DNA of 64,000 nt from Coniferiporia sulphurascens (taxonomy: Eukaryota > Basidiomycota > Agaricomycetes > Hymenochaetales > Hymenochaetaceae): the NCBI GenBank assembly GCA_002794785.1, contig NBBA01000006.1, forward strand, positions 2,069,288 to 2,133,287, read 5' to 3'. The position numbers were made by a program, and so were the translations under genes. The notes below the pieces were generated by a model that was given only the letters and a program-made list of their open reading frames with translations, did no database searches and was not told the DNA's origin. Positions 47,020 to 63,613 of this stretch are shown here, piece by piece (positions within the stretch are counted from its first letter, which is position 1; every line of letters begins with the position of its first letter).

Positions 47020-48758
47020 GATTGACAACATCATCGGATGGGCATATTCCCGATTTTAAAGGAGTGGAAAGACAAACCCGTGTAAATGAGGCACAGCAAG
47101 GGCAGGATATGCCAGTCAATCTTACGCCGGAGACGCATAAGATCTTGCGAGGTGAACTCAGTCACCACACCCTCTGCACGGCCCAGTTACAAGCACGAGC
47201 GCAACATCAAGTTCTTTGAGCTCGCTGTGAATATAGTTGTGAGAGGCCGCATCATTCGAATTGCTTTTCTCCATTGACGGCGAATCGGAAAGTTGGCAGG
47301 CGTGCGAGGTCTTCTCTACATCTGTCATGGCTTCAGTTCTGATTTATTTCCAGAGGATCGGAGACCAATTAATACGAGACACGACTTTGGAGAGAAATGC
47401 AAGAAATAGTGCGGAGCCTTTGGGGGGAAATAGCGGTGTAGAGTCTATCATACTCGGCTGCAGATATTGAAATACATTCAATGTCTTCCGTAAGGTTCCT
47501 GGGAGGAAGTAACTCGTGAACTGAATTCTTGCTTCTGAATTCAATGGCTTCAATCGGTTAGTTAGAAGTTGAGTGGCCTGGGCTCAATCTCCAGGTTACT
47601 GTAAGCGCCTGCATTTGAACATCGTGCCTCATAAGGACAGTGCCAAACTTGCAGAAGATAACCGGCAAAATGTACGAGAACCGCTTGAGGCGTTTGACTG
47701 AGATTCGCTTCAAATTAAAGAGCAGGATGATGCAACGCAACTTGGCGAGTTCCCGTTCCCACACGGACGGAATCAGATAGGAAAAATCGATAATCACGAG
47801 CTTACGGATTGCTTGCTCGGAGAAGTGAGGAATCTCGTTACCGCTTATCCGAGTCTACGGCTGTCACTGCTAAGGTGAATTGCAGACTAGCGGCGGACAT
47901 TTCTGTAGTTCCAGGATTCGAACCGCTTAAGGCGCGACGTGTCCGGCAAGCCCGAATCCCGCAGCGGCGTTCAGCGACATCCTCTTGTTGCATCCCAGTA
48001 GAAAGGAAAGACACGTCGTGCTGTTTGAGGGATATAGTAATGCGAAGTAGCTGTGTAGTCAGAAGATATGTTGAAGAGGAGCCCTCGTAGGGGACGTTAT
48101 AAACCCAGTCCGAGTCATAGACAACGTAGTGTCATGGTTGTCCGTCGCCCTGGCCTAGCGGCGAGCGCCTTAGATAAGTACGGGTTATCTTGAGGCAGCT
48201 AGCATGAAACTTGTGACGCGAAATAAGTTTTTTCCTTCTAAGTTAGGCACGGACGCGAGTAGACTGCCGTTGCCATTAGACCAGTATTTATCGAAGTGTG
48301 CGGAGAAGAAAGGGAACTGCACGAAGATGGAGAGCTTCGCGAGTGAAAGCAGAGAGTTGTTTGCGACGAGGCGACGAGGCGTAATCCGTGCATCATCTGT
48401 CATCACCAACGTTCACGGCATCCGGCCCGGCGTCGACCCGGAAGTTTGGATACGCAATTCCTACCGAAAAATGAAAATAGAGCAAGCTGCAGTGGTTCTT
48501 TTCTTCTTGTTAGAATAATGATGGCGGGAATGAAAACACGACAAAAAGCTAACAATTTAGATACAGGGAGCTTGAATTTGTACTGTAGATTATCTGGTCG
48601 GCTCGTGGTGTGACATACTCTCCTAGCTATTCAACGGTGTTTAGTGAAAACCGTAGATAATGGTTGTTGCTGCCATAATTCAGGACGGAAGTATTGTGCC
48701 GTGTGAACATGCAATATACAGTGGCTACGAATGATCATGTAAAGAGCATGGGTCGGCT
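47020..48758. other. Gene-poor stretch, 1.7 kb
   Basis: No gene I can support. The frame at 48204-48518 (+, about 104 codons) and that at 47558-47797 (-) have no family resemblance. Two isolated tRNA-promoter-like motifs are discussed under rejected items. Confidence 0.5.
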
Positions 48759-51700
48759 TCATTTCGTGTGAGTACGAGAGCGCATACTCATAGTACGCAT
48801 CGTAGGGACTATAGACATCATGTTAGTCGAGTTTCCGTTCCTTTTAGGAGGCGGTGACTTACACATCATTAGTCCCTTTATATCTTTCACACGTGCTTGC
48901 TCAATGCCCTTGCGCATAAGCAGCACGCGAATTGATGACCACACAAGGAGCAGCACACCGAATGCTGCGGGAATCAGCCAATACAATGGTGATAGACGGA
49001 ATGTGCCTCCAAATACGACATGCAACGGGGGCGTGTAGATAATAAACATTCCGAGACAAGCGCCGCATGCGATGCCTGCAAAGTTGTAATAGTTGCTGAT
49101 GACCTGCCAGCCAAAGGGGAATTTGAATTTCGCCTTGACAGCGTAGACCTGTTGGTGCGAAGGCGTAAGCGGGATATGGTAGCAAAGAGAAACGTATCCT
49201 ACATTGAAACATTGCATTATGAACACCGAAAGATAGGCTATGACCTCAGAATTAGGGCGTGATACCGAAATAAACGGCCAAATGGGCTTACCAATAGACT
49301 GAGCACGCGCGAGTGCATCAACCTGTTCTGATGCAGTAATTGCGCGGCCGGCATGGTTAATAAAATCGGGTGAGGACTTAGTAAAATAGGTAGTTCCACT
49401 AGCAGGGGCTTGTTGGGCCCTTCGTAAATCGGATGGAGAAAACCCATTCTTCAGAAAAACGACGAAGTAAGAAACTAACCTGGTTTAGTGCAAAAAGTCA
49501 CTGTCAGGGAAGCGATAATATGATACGTAGTTTTCGCTAGGCTTACAGTCCGAGCATCTCTATGACTCCTGCTTCCAAATAAGCGTAGCTCAAAAGCTTC
49601 GCGTCCACTAAGGTTTCATCATCTGTGGCTTCGGTGAGGTCCTCCCAGAACGTAGCCGTAAACGGAGCTTTCAAGTTGGTAACCAGCTTGGAAGTTATGC
49701 CGGGTTGAATTATTTCCTGGGTCTCCGCGTCACGGCGCAGTGTTTTCGTCCGACGTAGTGCACGCTTCTTCAAACTTAATGTAGAACGCTCGTTAACTGG
49801 AACATGTTGTATATGAGGTCTTTCGTAAAAAAAAATCTCTTTCAGAACGGAAGACGTACCGGGCTTCCTTGGAGGCATTCTCATGAGGCCATCCTTCGTC
49901 TCAGGAGGGTCCCACGCAAAGGAAAGCTAGAGATAATGGTTTATGACTTAGTTTATGCGTCAGATCAAGGAAATATGCACTTACAGCAACAAAAAGCTCA
50001 AACCCGAGGTCTGACATTATAATAAGATAGTAAAATAGTTATACGAGCAAACGTGAATAAAATATGATTTACCGATGACAAGTATCAAAATGGCTGAAAT
50101 GGGCAAAGGTATGGGCACGACGACGTAAAGTAACTGAGGGATAACCTCAGGGGTCGAATGTGAGATGGTGTATCTGAGAACTATTGAGCTTCGACTTAGT
50201 ACTTCACGACGTATGTACTCACTGTATAGACCGTTTCAAGTTCACAAAGATCTGACGACCCTCTTGTACTCCACCTAAGGAAATCGTAAGAGACCCTTAC
50301 AGGTGCAATTCGCCTTCAAATCTACTCACTGACTGTGGATGCAAAATTGTCATCTACGAAACACCATTAATTCCAGTCTACATGGTTAATTAGCAGAAGA
50401 GGACGCACCGAGCAGAATCATGTTCGCTGCCTCCTTTGAAACATCTGAACCAGAGATGTTCATTGCAATGCCAAGATCAGCTCTCTTGAGAGCCGGAGAG
50501 TCATTTACGCCGTCTCCGGTCCTAGAGATTATTTTATCAAAAGGAAGCGGGAAGCAAGAAAAATGTGACCTTACACTCCCACGATATGTCCAAGTGCTTG
50601 CGCTCTTTTAACTATCCCGGAAATTAGTTCTCGGACTTTAGCTCAGTTAGAAGATAACTTACCTATCTCGAGTTTATGTTGAGGTGATGTTCGGGCAAAT
50701 ACGATCTCCGGTTTGGCGAATACTGTTTATAAGTTAGTCAGAGCCTCGGCGTCACATTTAAGTTTGAAGAGCTGACTGCTGTCCCATTGCCAGCCCTGGA
50801 GTTTGTCAAGATCATCACCGTGTACAACAACGGCCTGGACTTCATCGTCGTATATTTCGTCGACAGGTCGTCCAGTTTTTGCGCTGAGTGTCTCCTTTGT
50901 ATCGCCGAGGATGAGGTTGATTTTACGAGCGATAGCCTCTGCAGTCTTGGGATGGTCGCCTAATGATTTACGGGTCGATAGTCAGGAACGATGAGGCGCA
51001 TAAATAAACCAATTGCAGACCTGTGACCATCATAACTTTTATTCCTGCTAGCCTAAGCTTCCCTATTGCCTCGCGTACCCCATGCTTCGGCGGGTCTTCG
51101 AGAGAGATCAATCCTACAAAGCAGTAATCCTCGCTGGGATAATCTGACTTAGAAAACGGGTAATCTACGGCGTATTGGACCTGTGGGAGGAGGTACTGAG
51201 CGCAAGCAATCACACGGTGACCTCTTGAAGCCATGTACTGTAAACAGCATTCGTCAATAGCCGAGGTAAGTTAAGAGGTGAATCACTAACGTCATATGCT
51301 TTATCGTATGCTTCCCTAAACTCAGGCGTAATGGATTCAAGCTTTCCATCCCTCATATATGTTGTGCACTTTGCGAGCACACGCTCCGGAGCTCCCTTAA
51401 TATAGGATGCTAGTTGTCCATGTGTGTGAGGTTTATTTACCTATGAATTTGGAAAACTTCAAACTAAGTATACGCTAGAAAAGCACAGGAACTCACGATC
51501 ACCAAGGCCCACTTATTCGCCGAGTTAAACGGGACCTCGAAGACTTTCGTATGCTTCTGCTGGTGGGAATCATAATCTTGGAGATAGCGGCCTGCGAAGC
51601 GCGCCAGGCCTGTCTCTGTGGCATCACCGAGAATTGCGCGCTGTGCAAAAGGAACATCTTGTCTATCGAACTTGACGCGAGAGTTGAGCGCGGCAATATC

Positions 51701-53763
51701 TATGAGCTCAGTCATTCCCGACGCATCAAGTGCAAAAGGCGATGTTTCCGCATCGTCGTTGTTAGACTGTGGATCGTATTAGATCAATCTTTACAAACGA
51801 AGATGAGTATGCTAACGTACTTGGAACGCGCTGTACATCTTTTCGCTGCTCCATAAATTCGTGACCGTCATTTGATTGCGAGTTAGGGTACCGGTTTTGT
51901 CTGTCGCCAGTAAAGTAAGAGAGCCTAGAAAAGGCATTAGATAGGCGAGAAGGGAATTAATAATGCAAAAACCGGACATCACTTACCAAGAGTCTCAACA
52001 CCTTGTAGATCTTTGACGAGCACATTTTGTGCTGCCATTCTTTTCGCTGCTATTGACAACCTTTGAGGAAAGATTTCTACGGTAAGAAGTACGCATACAG
52101 CGAGCTGGAGTGTTTTCCGGAATAGCTCACAGGAGAGTGACAACCGAGGGCAACCCTTCCGGGACAAATGCAACAAGGATGGATACGGCAAATGTAACAG
52201 TCGCCGCTGCATTTCCCTTGTAAGCGGTAGTAATCCCCACTGCGAAAAAGACTACGGCAAAAATGATGGCGATAGTGGAGACCATAACCACAAAGCGACC
52301 GCTGTTTGGGACAGGCAGCGACGAAGATATATAGGTAAGAGGATGAAAAAAGTAGGAGGGCGCGTCGGAAGGACATACATCTCAACACCGAGCGGGCTTT
52401 TATTGCCCGTTTCTCCTCCTGTTAGCGCCGCTATCTGACCTGTGAAGACGGTCCAATATTGACGTTAGATAGAGCCGCAGAAGTCTGTTGAGAATTCTCA
52501 CCAATGAGTGTGTGGTCTCCTGTCCGAACGACAACTGAAAATAATTAACGCTTAGAATAATGATCATATGAACGTGAAGCATGAAGACAACTTACTGCCC
52601 CATCCCTCTCCACTGACTACAAGGGTCGAGTTGAATACCTAAGGTACATTACATATATGCATTGGGTTATGTCGGAGTACACATAGACACTCACAAGGTT
52701 CTCCGCCTCAACCGCACGGGCGGGCGAGCCATCTGGGAGTGCACGGCGTTCTTGAGGCTCCGATTCACCGGTAAGACTGCTATTATCAACCTTCAAGTCT
52801 GTCGCGCTGAAAAGTACCAGGTCTGCCGGCGTTTTGTCCCCCATCCTCTGTACACGAGTGAGACAAAGCCATGAGTGGGTTACGGCACGAGGAACGTACG
52901 ACCAAAACTATATCCCCTTTAACGATGTCACTCGCGGGGACCGTGAGGAGCGTACTATCGCGAAGAACACGGCAGTTCGGCGGAATCATCGCAAGGAAAG
53001 AAGCGAGAATCGCTTCGCTCTTCTGCAGTTGGTAAAATTCTATAAACGCGTTAAGGAAGGCTACCGCGATGAGAATTCCGCCAAGGTATGTATTCTGAAA
53101 GTTTGCCTACGCGAAAGAGAGAATTTACAGAGGATCTAAACGCGATGTAGTAGAGCTGCTCACTTTGAAGTCTATTCCAAGAAGAATATATTCGAGTATA
53201 CCCGCGATGACAAGAAGTATATTGAACATTGTCAGGAAGCAGTCGAGATACTTAGCATGGGAGTTTATCATCAGTAGCGTATTAGGGTATCCATATCCTG
53301 TAAGTACCTTGCGCAGTGCACTCTTCTTCTTCGGCGGGGTGAGCACATTCCGCCCGTCCTTGGCAAGTCGAGCCTGAGCCTCCACCTCGGTCAACCCCAT
53401 TGATTTACCTGCGTCTTTTGAGTCGATGCTTGTCCTAAGTTCATCAGCGAGAGGACCAAATGCCAGTGCATGCTCATAGATGTCGACTTTGTCGAGTTCC
53501 CCCGCCTTCGCGTCCTTGCCAGCTCCTCCCGTGGATTTCCCTTTATCACGCGATTCGTCGAGGAGTTCGTAGACCGCCTCCGAAAGCTCTTTATCCTCGA
53601 GGGTCATTTCACGACGCATTTCAGGGCCACGTGGACGGTGCATAGACTGGTGTGCATGTTTTTCGCCTGTAGAACCGTGCTCAGGGAATGCGACGGTACG
53701 TTGTTGTACAATCTCTTCAATTTCAAATAGCGAAATTGGCTCCTCGCCATCGTTACTATTCAT
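48759..53763 (-). CDS. P-type cation ATPase, type IIC (Na+/K+-ATPase alpha-like)
   Basis: A long gene with some 20 short introns, first exon starting at the ATG 53763. Joined exons give [47 protein letters not shown], the [10 protein letters not shown] actuator loop, VPEGLP in helix 4, the phosphorylated Asp in [60 protein letters not shown] and the C-terminal [11 protein letters not shown]. Every exon I followed kept its frame, so the gene looks intact at about 1,100 residues. It should pump Na+ and/or K+ across a membrane using ATP. Fungal IIC pumps lack the animal beta subunit, so the exact ion is uncertain. The N-terminal 130 or so residues are polar and fungal-specific. Confidence 0.93.
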
Positions 53764-56700
53764 GGTTGCAAAAAGAGCGCAAACGACAAGGTGCAACTGG
53801 ATTGGTGGGATCAGCGACGTTTGGGGAAAGATGTGAAGTCCTTGGAAGTAGACAAAGGAGAATAGCAGAGGGGGTATGTATCCCAGACTGGTTATCCTCT
53901 CCCCGCTAATTTTAAAGCCTGCCTTCTTGCGTTTATCAGCCCGATTCTGCTACAAAGACAGGCAATAAGTGCGCGAAGGAGGGGCGACTATCTCCGTTGC
54001 AGACCACGTTCGTTGGATGATTGGGCTCAGTTGTAAGTAATACCGGATGCATTGGAACATGGCTCCTAAGCGGAAGCAAGCGGTGAGTGTGTAGGGAAGC
54101 AAACAGCTAAAAGCCCGCACTGAAAACTTCAGCGCCACATCCGCACCAAAAATTGACAGCCTCGAGGGCTTCGGAATTGAGAGGAGATTTACGCCCAAGA
54201 TCCGTGGTCCCGTGGATTTGCACTGAATGCATACATAAATGAATAGCTCAGCTGTGTGTGGCGGTCACGTACTCCGGCGTAGCACCTGCACAGGGGGGAT
54301 AAGGATGACCTAGATGGTAAAGCCCAGAGCAGAAGCTGTTAAAGCGGTAAAATCCAGAGGCGAGAAGAGCATTTGAGTGCTTCCAAAGTAACCCCGGTGA
54401 ATTCGGAAGTCCTGAGGTTCATTGGGTAGAAGGGGGGTCCGACTTTAAAATAAATGTTGATCCAGATTGACAGGAGTCGAAAAACCATCCGACCTAATCT
54501 TCGCTTGAGAAATGATTTGTGTACCGACAGCGGATATGCACAAGGATTTCGCAATTCCCTGTATAATGTTTATTATTTTTACAAGAAAAGATAGAAAAAC
54601 CTCTCCGTTGAAAAGCGCGACATGTCATTAAATGTCGATAGCTTTAGGACGTACTTACGCCCCTGAGCATGTTCCCCGACGCGGAGACATAACGGAACTT
54701 GCGTCCCCGGTTGCGCAGCAACCTATTGGCAATACCGAATCCAAACTTCCCAGCTACAGGTTCAGTCTGCCCTACATGCGCAAGGAATTCTCCGACGGTT
54801 TGAAGAGTGGACTCGTAAAGATAGACATGCCCCCTTTGGATACGGGGCTGAAATCAGAGCATGCAATCAGATCAACGCACGTACATGCTCACAGTTCGGA
54901 TATTCGAGTCTCAAACTGGGCAATGCTCGCGGTCACGGCGCCCTCTAGTCTGAGAGGAACAGTAGTGGTCCGTAACTCGAGTGGTCCACTGCTTAAACAC
55001 ATCCCTGCTTCCGTTCATAACGTTCTGTTTTTTGCGTTGCAATTCAAGATACGTACTCTTTTTCTTTAAAATAAAGTGAAACCGAACACGCAGGCACAAG
55101 CTGCTGGCGAAGAGGTTGGTACGAGTAGACGTCAAATCTGCGGGATGTCGCAATACACGTGGCTCTGCTCACAACATTCTTTTGGATGTAAGTTCTCACG
55201 GGTTTCGCAACGAGGCCCAAATCGGGTAGTTCAATAATGCGAATCGGATGACGTTTAAAATGGTTTACGTTCCGAATATTCTTCCTCTTGAATTAGCAGA
55301 CAGAACAAATCGAAGACCTCGTATCCCGGACGACCTTGCCCCGCGGTCAAGGCCCTGCCAGCTTTTAGTCCCGGACGACCAGTCTCGTCCTCCCTTTTCC
55401 CCCTTTTTTCTTAAAGCACTCAAAATGGACATCGCTCCGAATCCTTCCTGTACGGTCATAAACTCAAGCCCAACTTAGAACAACATATTTCTCACAGCCG
55501 TAATCTTTATCAGCGGAGAATCACTCATTTGAAAGGGACCAGCGTCAGGCGCTCAGGCGATAAAGGGCGTTAACGACATGGATCGAATCAAGAATGAAGG
55601 ACGTAAGGTTACGAAATCCATATTGCTCGTTATTTAGGTTCGCCGCATTTCGGACTGGACTCGTTTCCAACATGTGTGCAATGACAGAATTTTTCTGATG
55701 AAGATGTGCGTCCTTCTTTTAGGACGAAGCGGTAACTCCCCGCTATCTTCTGATGAATTTCTGTTCGAACGGCGAGCGGGCGAGCGGAGATGAGTGGCAG
55801 GGCACGCGACACTTTTCCTTTAGCCTAGTTTCCTGCTAATCAACCGCACATGCCCGTAGATCAGTCTGTTATCATCTTGAGAAATTCCACTAATTATAGT
55901 TTTGGAATGCCTGTGGATAGTCTCGTGAGCAGCTAGATCTCCGCCTTATACCACTCTGCCTCTTATCTGTCCAATATCCAACGGTGTAGGTCTGCAGACC
56001 AAAACTTCCTACGTCTGCAGGTTCGCCACTCGCGACACTGTCACATATACTGTGTGTTCAAGTGCGTACTACTCCTGAGGAGCTCTACCGTCTAGGATAC
56101 CTATCCTACCCGAATCAAGAAGGAGAGACGATCTTGCAATTTCTCAGAAGCATTACGGTAGGCCCGTACCAATCCTTAGATGTTCTACTTGATATTGTCT
56201 CCGATCCATAGCGGAGATGGAGGTCTTCTGATTCCTTTCTCAAAAACTCGAGACAGCTAAACGTAAACGGATAATTGGAAGTATGGTAACGTTATGAAGC
56301 CGGACTGCGTTTGGAGTGATCCCCAGTTCCAGCTAGTACTCATGATGAATGGCTGATTCTTCCAATTCCACAAGCTCATCACCAGGCGCTCCAAGTTAAA
56401 CCAGCGCCAGCCAGGTCAGTCTAGAACAGGAACCCGACCACCAGTCTTGGCTCAGCTCTACAAAACTCTGCCTTCACTTCTTCGTTGATATCCGCTAATC
56501 GTGTATACTTTCGAAGAGGTTCTCTGGTCTCCGCTTCTTGGGTCTGCTGAGGCGACGAATACGGGGTCAACTGAGGCTTTTGACACTTTGGCGTCTGTAA
56601 GTGGTACTGACCCAGAATTATTCCAACATCTGAGGACGATGATCGAATTCTCTTTTTATTATATACAGTAAGCCTTAGTATGATGGCTAGCTAGTGGTTC

Positions 56701-57655
56701 TAGGGAGCTTCCGAGAAAACTCTAAGACCTTGTAAGGGAGATCTGCTTCCACCTGCCCTTGCCTTTGGACTGTCACTCGGAGACGCCCTGTTTGTCAGCA
56801 GTTGTCCCTTCTAAATAGTCTGGCGTTCTCTGCTATCCGAGTCGCTCGACCTTCACTGCTGTTTTTATTTGGGCCGTATTATGTCTGCTATCACTTGCTC
56901 TTGGTCTCTGCAGGAGTCACGGTCTATCTCTGTACTGGTCTCTGTGTCATATTTACTTCCTTCTCCCAGTTCGCTCACCTGGGCTTGCTAGGAGACCACT
57001 GAGCTTCGTCGGATCCGTACATTCTACTTTCGGGACTTTGTCTTCTACGGTTTTGGGGCCGGCGTTCAACTCCCTTTGGTCTCCATACTGTTCTGCGTTC
57101 GTGCTACCTTTCTGATTCGCTGTCCTGCATCTAGTCTCTTGAGTCCAGGGTTTGATAAAGCATCGCGAGATACTCCCCCGGTTTTGTGATCTTCGAGTCT
57201 CATCTTTTCTTCGTATGATTGAAAATAGTAAACCGCGAAGCATGCTACTTTGCTTTCATACGCGGAAATATTGCCTTCAGTTTTGTGCGTAAAACACTTT
57301 TTCTGGGAAATGCTTTGATGTGATAGTAATAAAGTATGATATATCAGCACCCTAATTTTTATTCATGATATCTGTACTGAAACATGAACAGATTTATGCT
57401 TCTCGGGTCAGAAACTTCACTATATGCTAAATGTGACTACACATTTGACAGGCCTTCCAATTTATTCTGCGACCCAGAAACTTTCCGTCACTTGGACTCT
57501 GCTTGCCTTTGGTGAACCTTCCAATCTGCGATGCCGGGGTGGCGTTTACAAGAACATAGCTTACAGTACACCTGCAAGAATATATTTTTATGGTTAAAGA
57601 GAGCAACGTTTAATAACTACCCGTCTGGGTACGACTCCCCTACAGCTTCCTTTTT
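53764..57655. other. Gene-poor stretch, 3.9 kb
   Basis: No gene recognised. The best frames, 54632-55069 (+, 145 codons) and 56953-57350 (-), show no known motif. Base composition and the many short stops look like old non-coding or decayed repeat DNA. I found no direct terminal repeats that would prove a retroelement. Confidence 0.5.
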
Positions 57656-60090
<2,435 letters not shown>

Positions 60091-62231
60091 TCATACGACG
60101 ACTTCATCAACCTTCGACCTGTGGATGCAGAATCCCTTTAAAACGACAGTGTCCGGATTTGATCAGCATACCCGCCTATTCAAAGTGCAGTCAAATGGAC
60201 GAACCGGTGTGACCCATTCCTTGCAGCTACAACACACGCCAGCCCAGTCATAGTTTCCTAGTTTCGCGCCACATTTTTTGTTCGGACATATGATTTTACC
60301 GGCAAGTTCGCCTGCTTCTAAGAATGGTTCCATCCATTTCATCTAATCAAGTAAGAGTCAAACTCAATATCAGGTGATTACATAAGGGAAGATAATTGAC
60401 ACGCACCGGTTCGACAAAATACCCTGAACACGCGCTGTTCGCAATGAGCGGTGGGCTTCGTGCTGCCGCTGACAGCAGATCGGTCATTGCTCCCCCCTTT
60501 TCTTTCTCTTTTTCCTTCTCTACCCCTCCTGCATCCACGCCAGTAATAGGTGACATTGGCTGCAGTCCACCCACCCCGCCTACACCAGGCGAGCGCAGTG
60601 CAGCAAGCTTCGGGTGTGCATTCAGCTGAGCAGCTAGGTCCATTGGGGTCATAAATGATGGAGGGGCAGACGCTGTTGTACCGCGTGTGCGCGATGATGC
60701 ATCACCATCGCTTCTGATATTCGTACCCACGGGTGTTTCCTTATCTCTTGTATTTACTTGTGCATCAGAATTGGGGTCTTCGTCGTCATCCTCTTCATCA
60801 TCCAGCGCGCTTGAGTCGTCGAACAACACGCCTTCACGTATTGTGCTCGGCGTTAACATCAGTTCTCTTGTGAGCCCGCTCGGACGTCGAGGTCTGTTAT
60901 TGGCATTTCCAAATGATGACTTGCGCGAACCTGGACCCGAGCCCGACCCTGATACCGACGTTAAGGGTGTAAGACCCATAAGGTTAGCCGGTCTCCCGCC
61001 TGACGGGACATTTTCTGAAAGGCGGCGCATCTGCATCTGCATTTGCAATGGCACAGCAACGCCCACAGGTTCGCCGTTTAGCATCGCGAGAGGCTTCTCG
61101 GCTGCACCTGCACCCACAGAACTGCGTCGAGAGACTGCTTGACGTGGAGTCAATGAGGTCATCGCGAGCGAGCCGGAAAGGCTTAGACCAGGCCCCGGGC
61201 GAGCAGCATCATACGCATTTGACGATGGTCGACGAGATGCTGCGGGTGAAAAAGCCGGCGTTCGTGCGAGTGCAGAGGCAGGGGTGGCTGGGCCGACTTC
61301 TCCATGATCCAGCATATGCTCGCGCGCAGCAAGCTCTATGCGGCACATCTTGCATCGTATGCGGCGACGTGGACCACGAGGAGGAAGAGGTGCGGATAGG
61401 TATACGGACCCGCCGGGTGTTGCTGGCTGTGAGTCAGTCGGCGAACGTGGAAAATTGGCGAACATAGAGGTCGAAGTCTCAGTAAGCGTTCCATCTCCAT
61501 CTATGCGCCAATAGCTTGTTAAGCGTACAGTCATGTTGAAGGTGGACAATACGCACTCATAATTTCGTCGAGTGCACGTTCAAGGTAGTACATTCTCATG
61601 ACCTTATTTTTTCGAGAAACTTTGTATGAAGCTTGATAGAAGACTTCGAGCTGCGCCAAAAAACCAGCATTAGGGCTGGTCTCATTAGTATGGATCATGT
61701 AAAGATTCAAATACTAAGCTCACTCGGTACACGGCCTCGCTTTGACAACCATTTCAAGCGCCGCTTGTGCATCGACCTGTTGTGAGTACATTAAGTACGC
61801 AGCGACAATCGTCGCACTCCGGCCTTAAGCTGTCAAATTATATTCCACCTGCAGTAAAGGGCGAAGCACGCACTCATTCCTGCCATACAATGCACCAACA
61901 CTCCCCGGCCTTGGTCGAGTTCATTTTCGATGAAAGATATACACTGCGGGAAAAAGGCAAGAGCGTCTGCATTTTCCATGTCGTCAAGCTGTATCTGAAA
62001 ATGCGTGAACGTCTTTTCCCAATTCGTCCGTCAGACATAATTTCGGTTTGCAATCGAAGCAAGAGATAGGGGTCTGCGCACCTCATGAACGGAGACCGAC
62101 CCACGCATCGCGGACAGTACACTGTATATATTGTGCGCACGTAATGACTCGTGGTCTGCTGCAGCATATATATTGCCGATCCAGAGGTTTGGGATGATCT
62201 CGTCCATGTCGTTGTCTTCCCGGGACGCCAT
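60091..62231 (-). CDS. YVH1: Dual-specificity phosphatase of the Yvh1/DUSP12 type
   Basis: Exons 62231-62082, 62012-61874, 61823-61724, 61675-61557, 61500-60407, 60342-60205, 60135-60091; 594 aa, exact frame. The catalytic domain starts DEIIPNLWIGNIYAAAD, has the acid Asp in LDDMENAD and the P-loop VHCMAGMSRSAT (Cys and Arg present after splicing). The C-terminal zinc domain has CKMC, KIICPNKKCGAKLGNYDW, VCCSC and GFCIHRSKVDEVV. Between the first CKMC and the rest lies about 260 residues of Ser/Pro-rich and acidic low complexity, making it longer than yeast Yvh1 (364 aa). Yvh1 releases Mrt4 from pre-60S ribosomes; this role is carried by the zinc domain. Confidence 0.94.
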
Positions 62232-63613
62232 TTGCGCGTTGCATGCCAGTGCGCACGTCCGTGGAGGTCTGTGGAGTCAGACAAACTCTTGAGTTAATTA
62301 GTGTCCTACGACAAGAACAATTGTGTCTGAATTTTAGGAAAGAGGATTGTGGGCAAAGGCGACGGCGTACAGCTGGGGGAGATCGGAAGACCATCGTCAC
62401 AAACAGTCACACCTCAGATACAGAACGCATATAGTCACACGTCGAACCCAGTGCGCTTTATCTGGAACTTTCGAAACAGCATACAGAAATGAAAAAATAC
62501 CGAGTTGCTGCGAAAAATGTGCTTACTTTGAGACTAATGGCGTTCCATTCACCTTGTAACGGGATATTCGAAACTTTGAATAGGACGTGACCTAACTCTC
62601 CTTCGGACTGCAACTAGGTGCAACCACTGACGAACAGGTTAGAACCGATCTTCACTAGTTAACCCGATACCATCACACATGAAGGCCTTGGCAGTTAATT
62701 TGAAATGACCCAACTTACGGGTCAACAAGTACCCTTGTACAAGTCGCAGGGCGTAGCTCCTGACCACAAGGAGGCTGGCATTCTCGCGGCTTCTTCCGGA
62801 GAGGTACTTTTACCTCGCATTCTAAAGCTAATACACCTCATATCCCGTCGCTGCAGCGCGGCCACCTCTCCGCGCGACTTCGCGACTTCTGTAACTGTAT
62901 ACACCATTTCGTCCTGCCACAGGGCGTTTACCCTCATGGGCAAATATATCCGCGCCGTTTAGGGCCGGCTCACTCGCATCGTGTGTCCGAACGTCCCGGA
63001 CTTAGAATACAGTAGTACTGCAATCACCAGTATCACTTTCCGCTGCCTGCAACGAATTTCCCTCGAAGAGAAGACATTTATAATGATTTATGAAAAAGTC
63101 AGGTCCTTTGTCCCCTTTGGATATCCCAGGTCACAGGATACCCGGGGCTGGTACTTCTGTCTGGTGGGCCCGCAGCACCTCGAGGCGCCCATGCGTCGAG
63201 ACTGGACTTATAGTTCGGGGCAAGGCGGCGAAGAATGTACTCACTTCTTCGAAAAAAACGCGGTTCAGTGTCGGAAGTAGCGTGGCGGCCTGTATCGTAC
63301 TCGTAATGCTTTCGGTACTTATGAGGCCGACCGATAGATGCCAGTGAAGGCGAGTGTAATAATGGTTCTCGAGGGTGTAACTCTAGCCTCACACTCTCTC
63401 CCAAAGTTCAGCAGACTACAGGCGCTTAATTGTATAAGCTTTCGGTCACAAGTCCGCACATTCAGCGCTGGCCTGTTACCATCGTACCCCTCGAGGAAGT
63501 GGTCCCCTCCGGCATTTAAGGAGGTCAACCCATCTGTGGATGCCTATAACCCACTAACGCAACGAAAGCGACGACTACCATCTAACCCATCCTCCTCGGA
63601 TACATCAAAAGTT
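62232..63613. other. Intergenic, 1.4 kb
   Basis: Divergent region between the phosphatase start and the Argonaute start. Frames at 62705-62962 and 62981-63280 (+) lack resemblance to known proteins. Confidence 0.55.

Noticed and set aside
47910..47930. B-box-like GGTTCGAATCC on the minus strand
   Set aside because: T-stem does not pair well and no A-box or acceptor stem lies upstream on the same strand.
48140..48210. A-box-like TGGCCTAGCGG followed by a 6-bp stem with 7-nt loop carrying ACG (tRNA-Arg-like)
   Set aside because: No B-box (GGTTCGANTCC) follows within tRNA distance and the acceptor stem has no partner, so it is at most a chance or dead fragment.
54632..55069. 145-codon plus-strand frame
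   Set aside because: The longest frame in that block but with no domain, signal or neighbour support; retained only as unexplained sequence.
56780..57350. Possible retroelement LTR or gag fragment
   Set aside because: No paired repeat, primer-binding site or recognisable gag/pol motif was found in the window.
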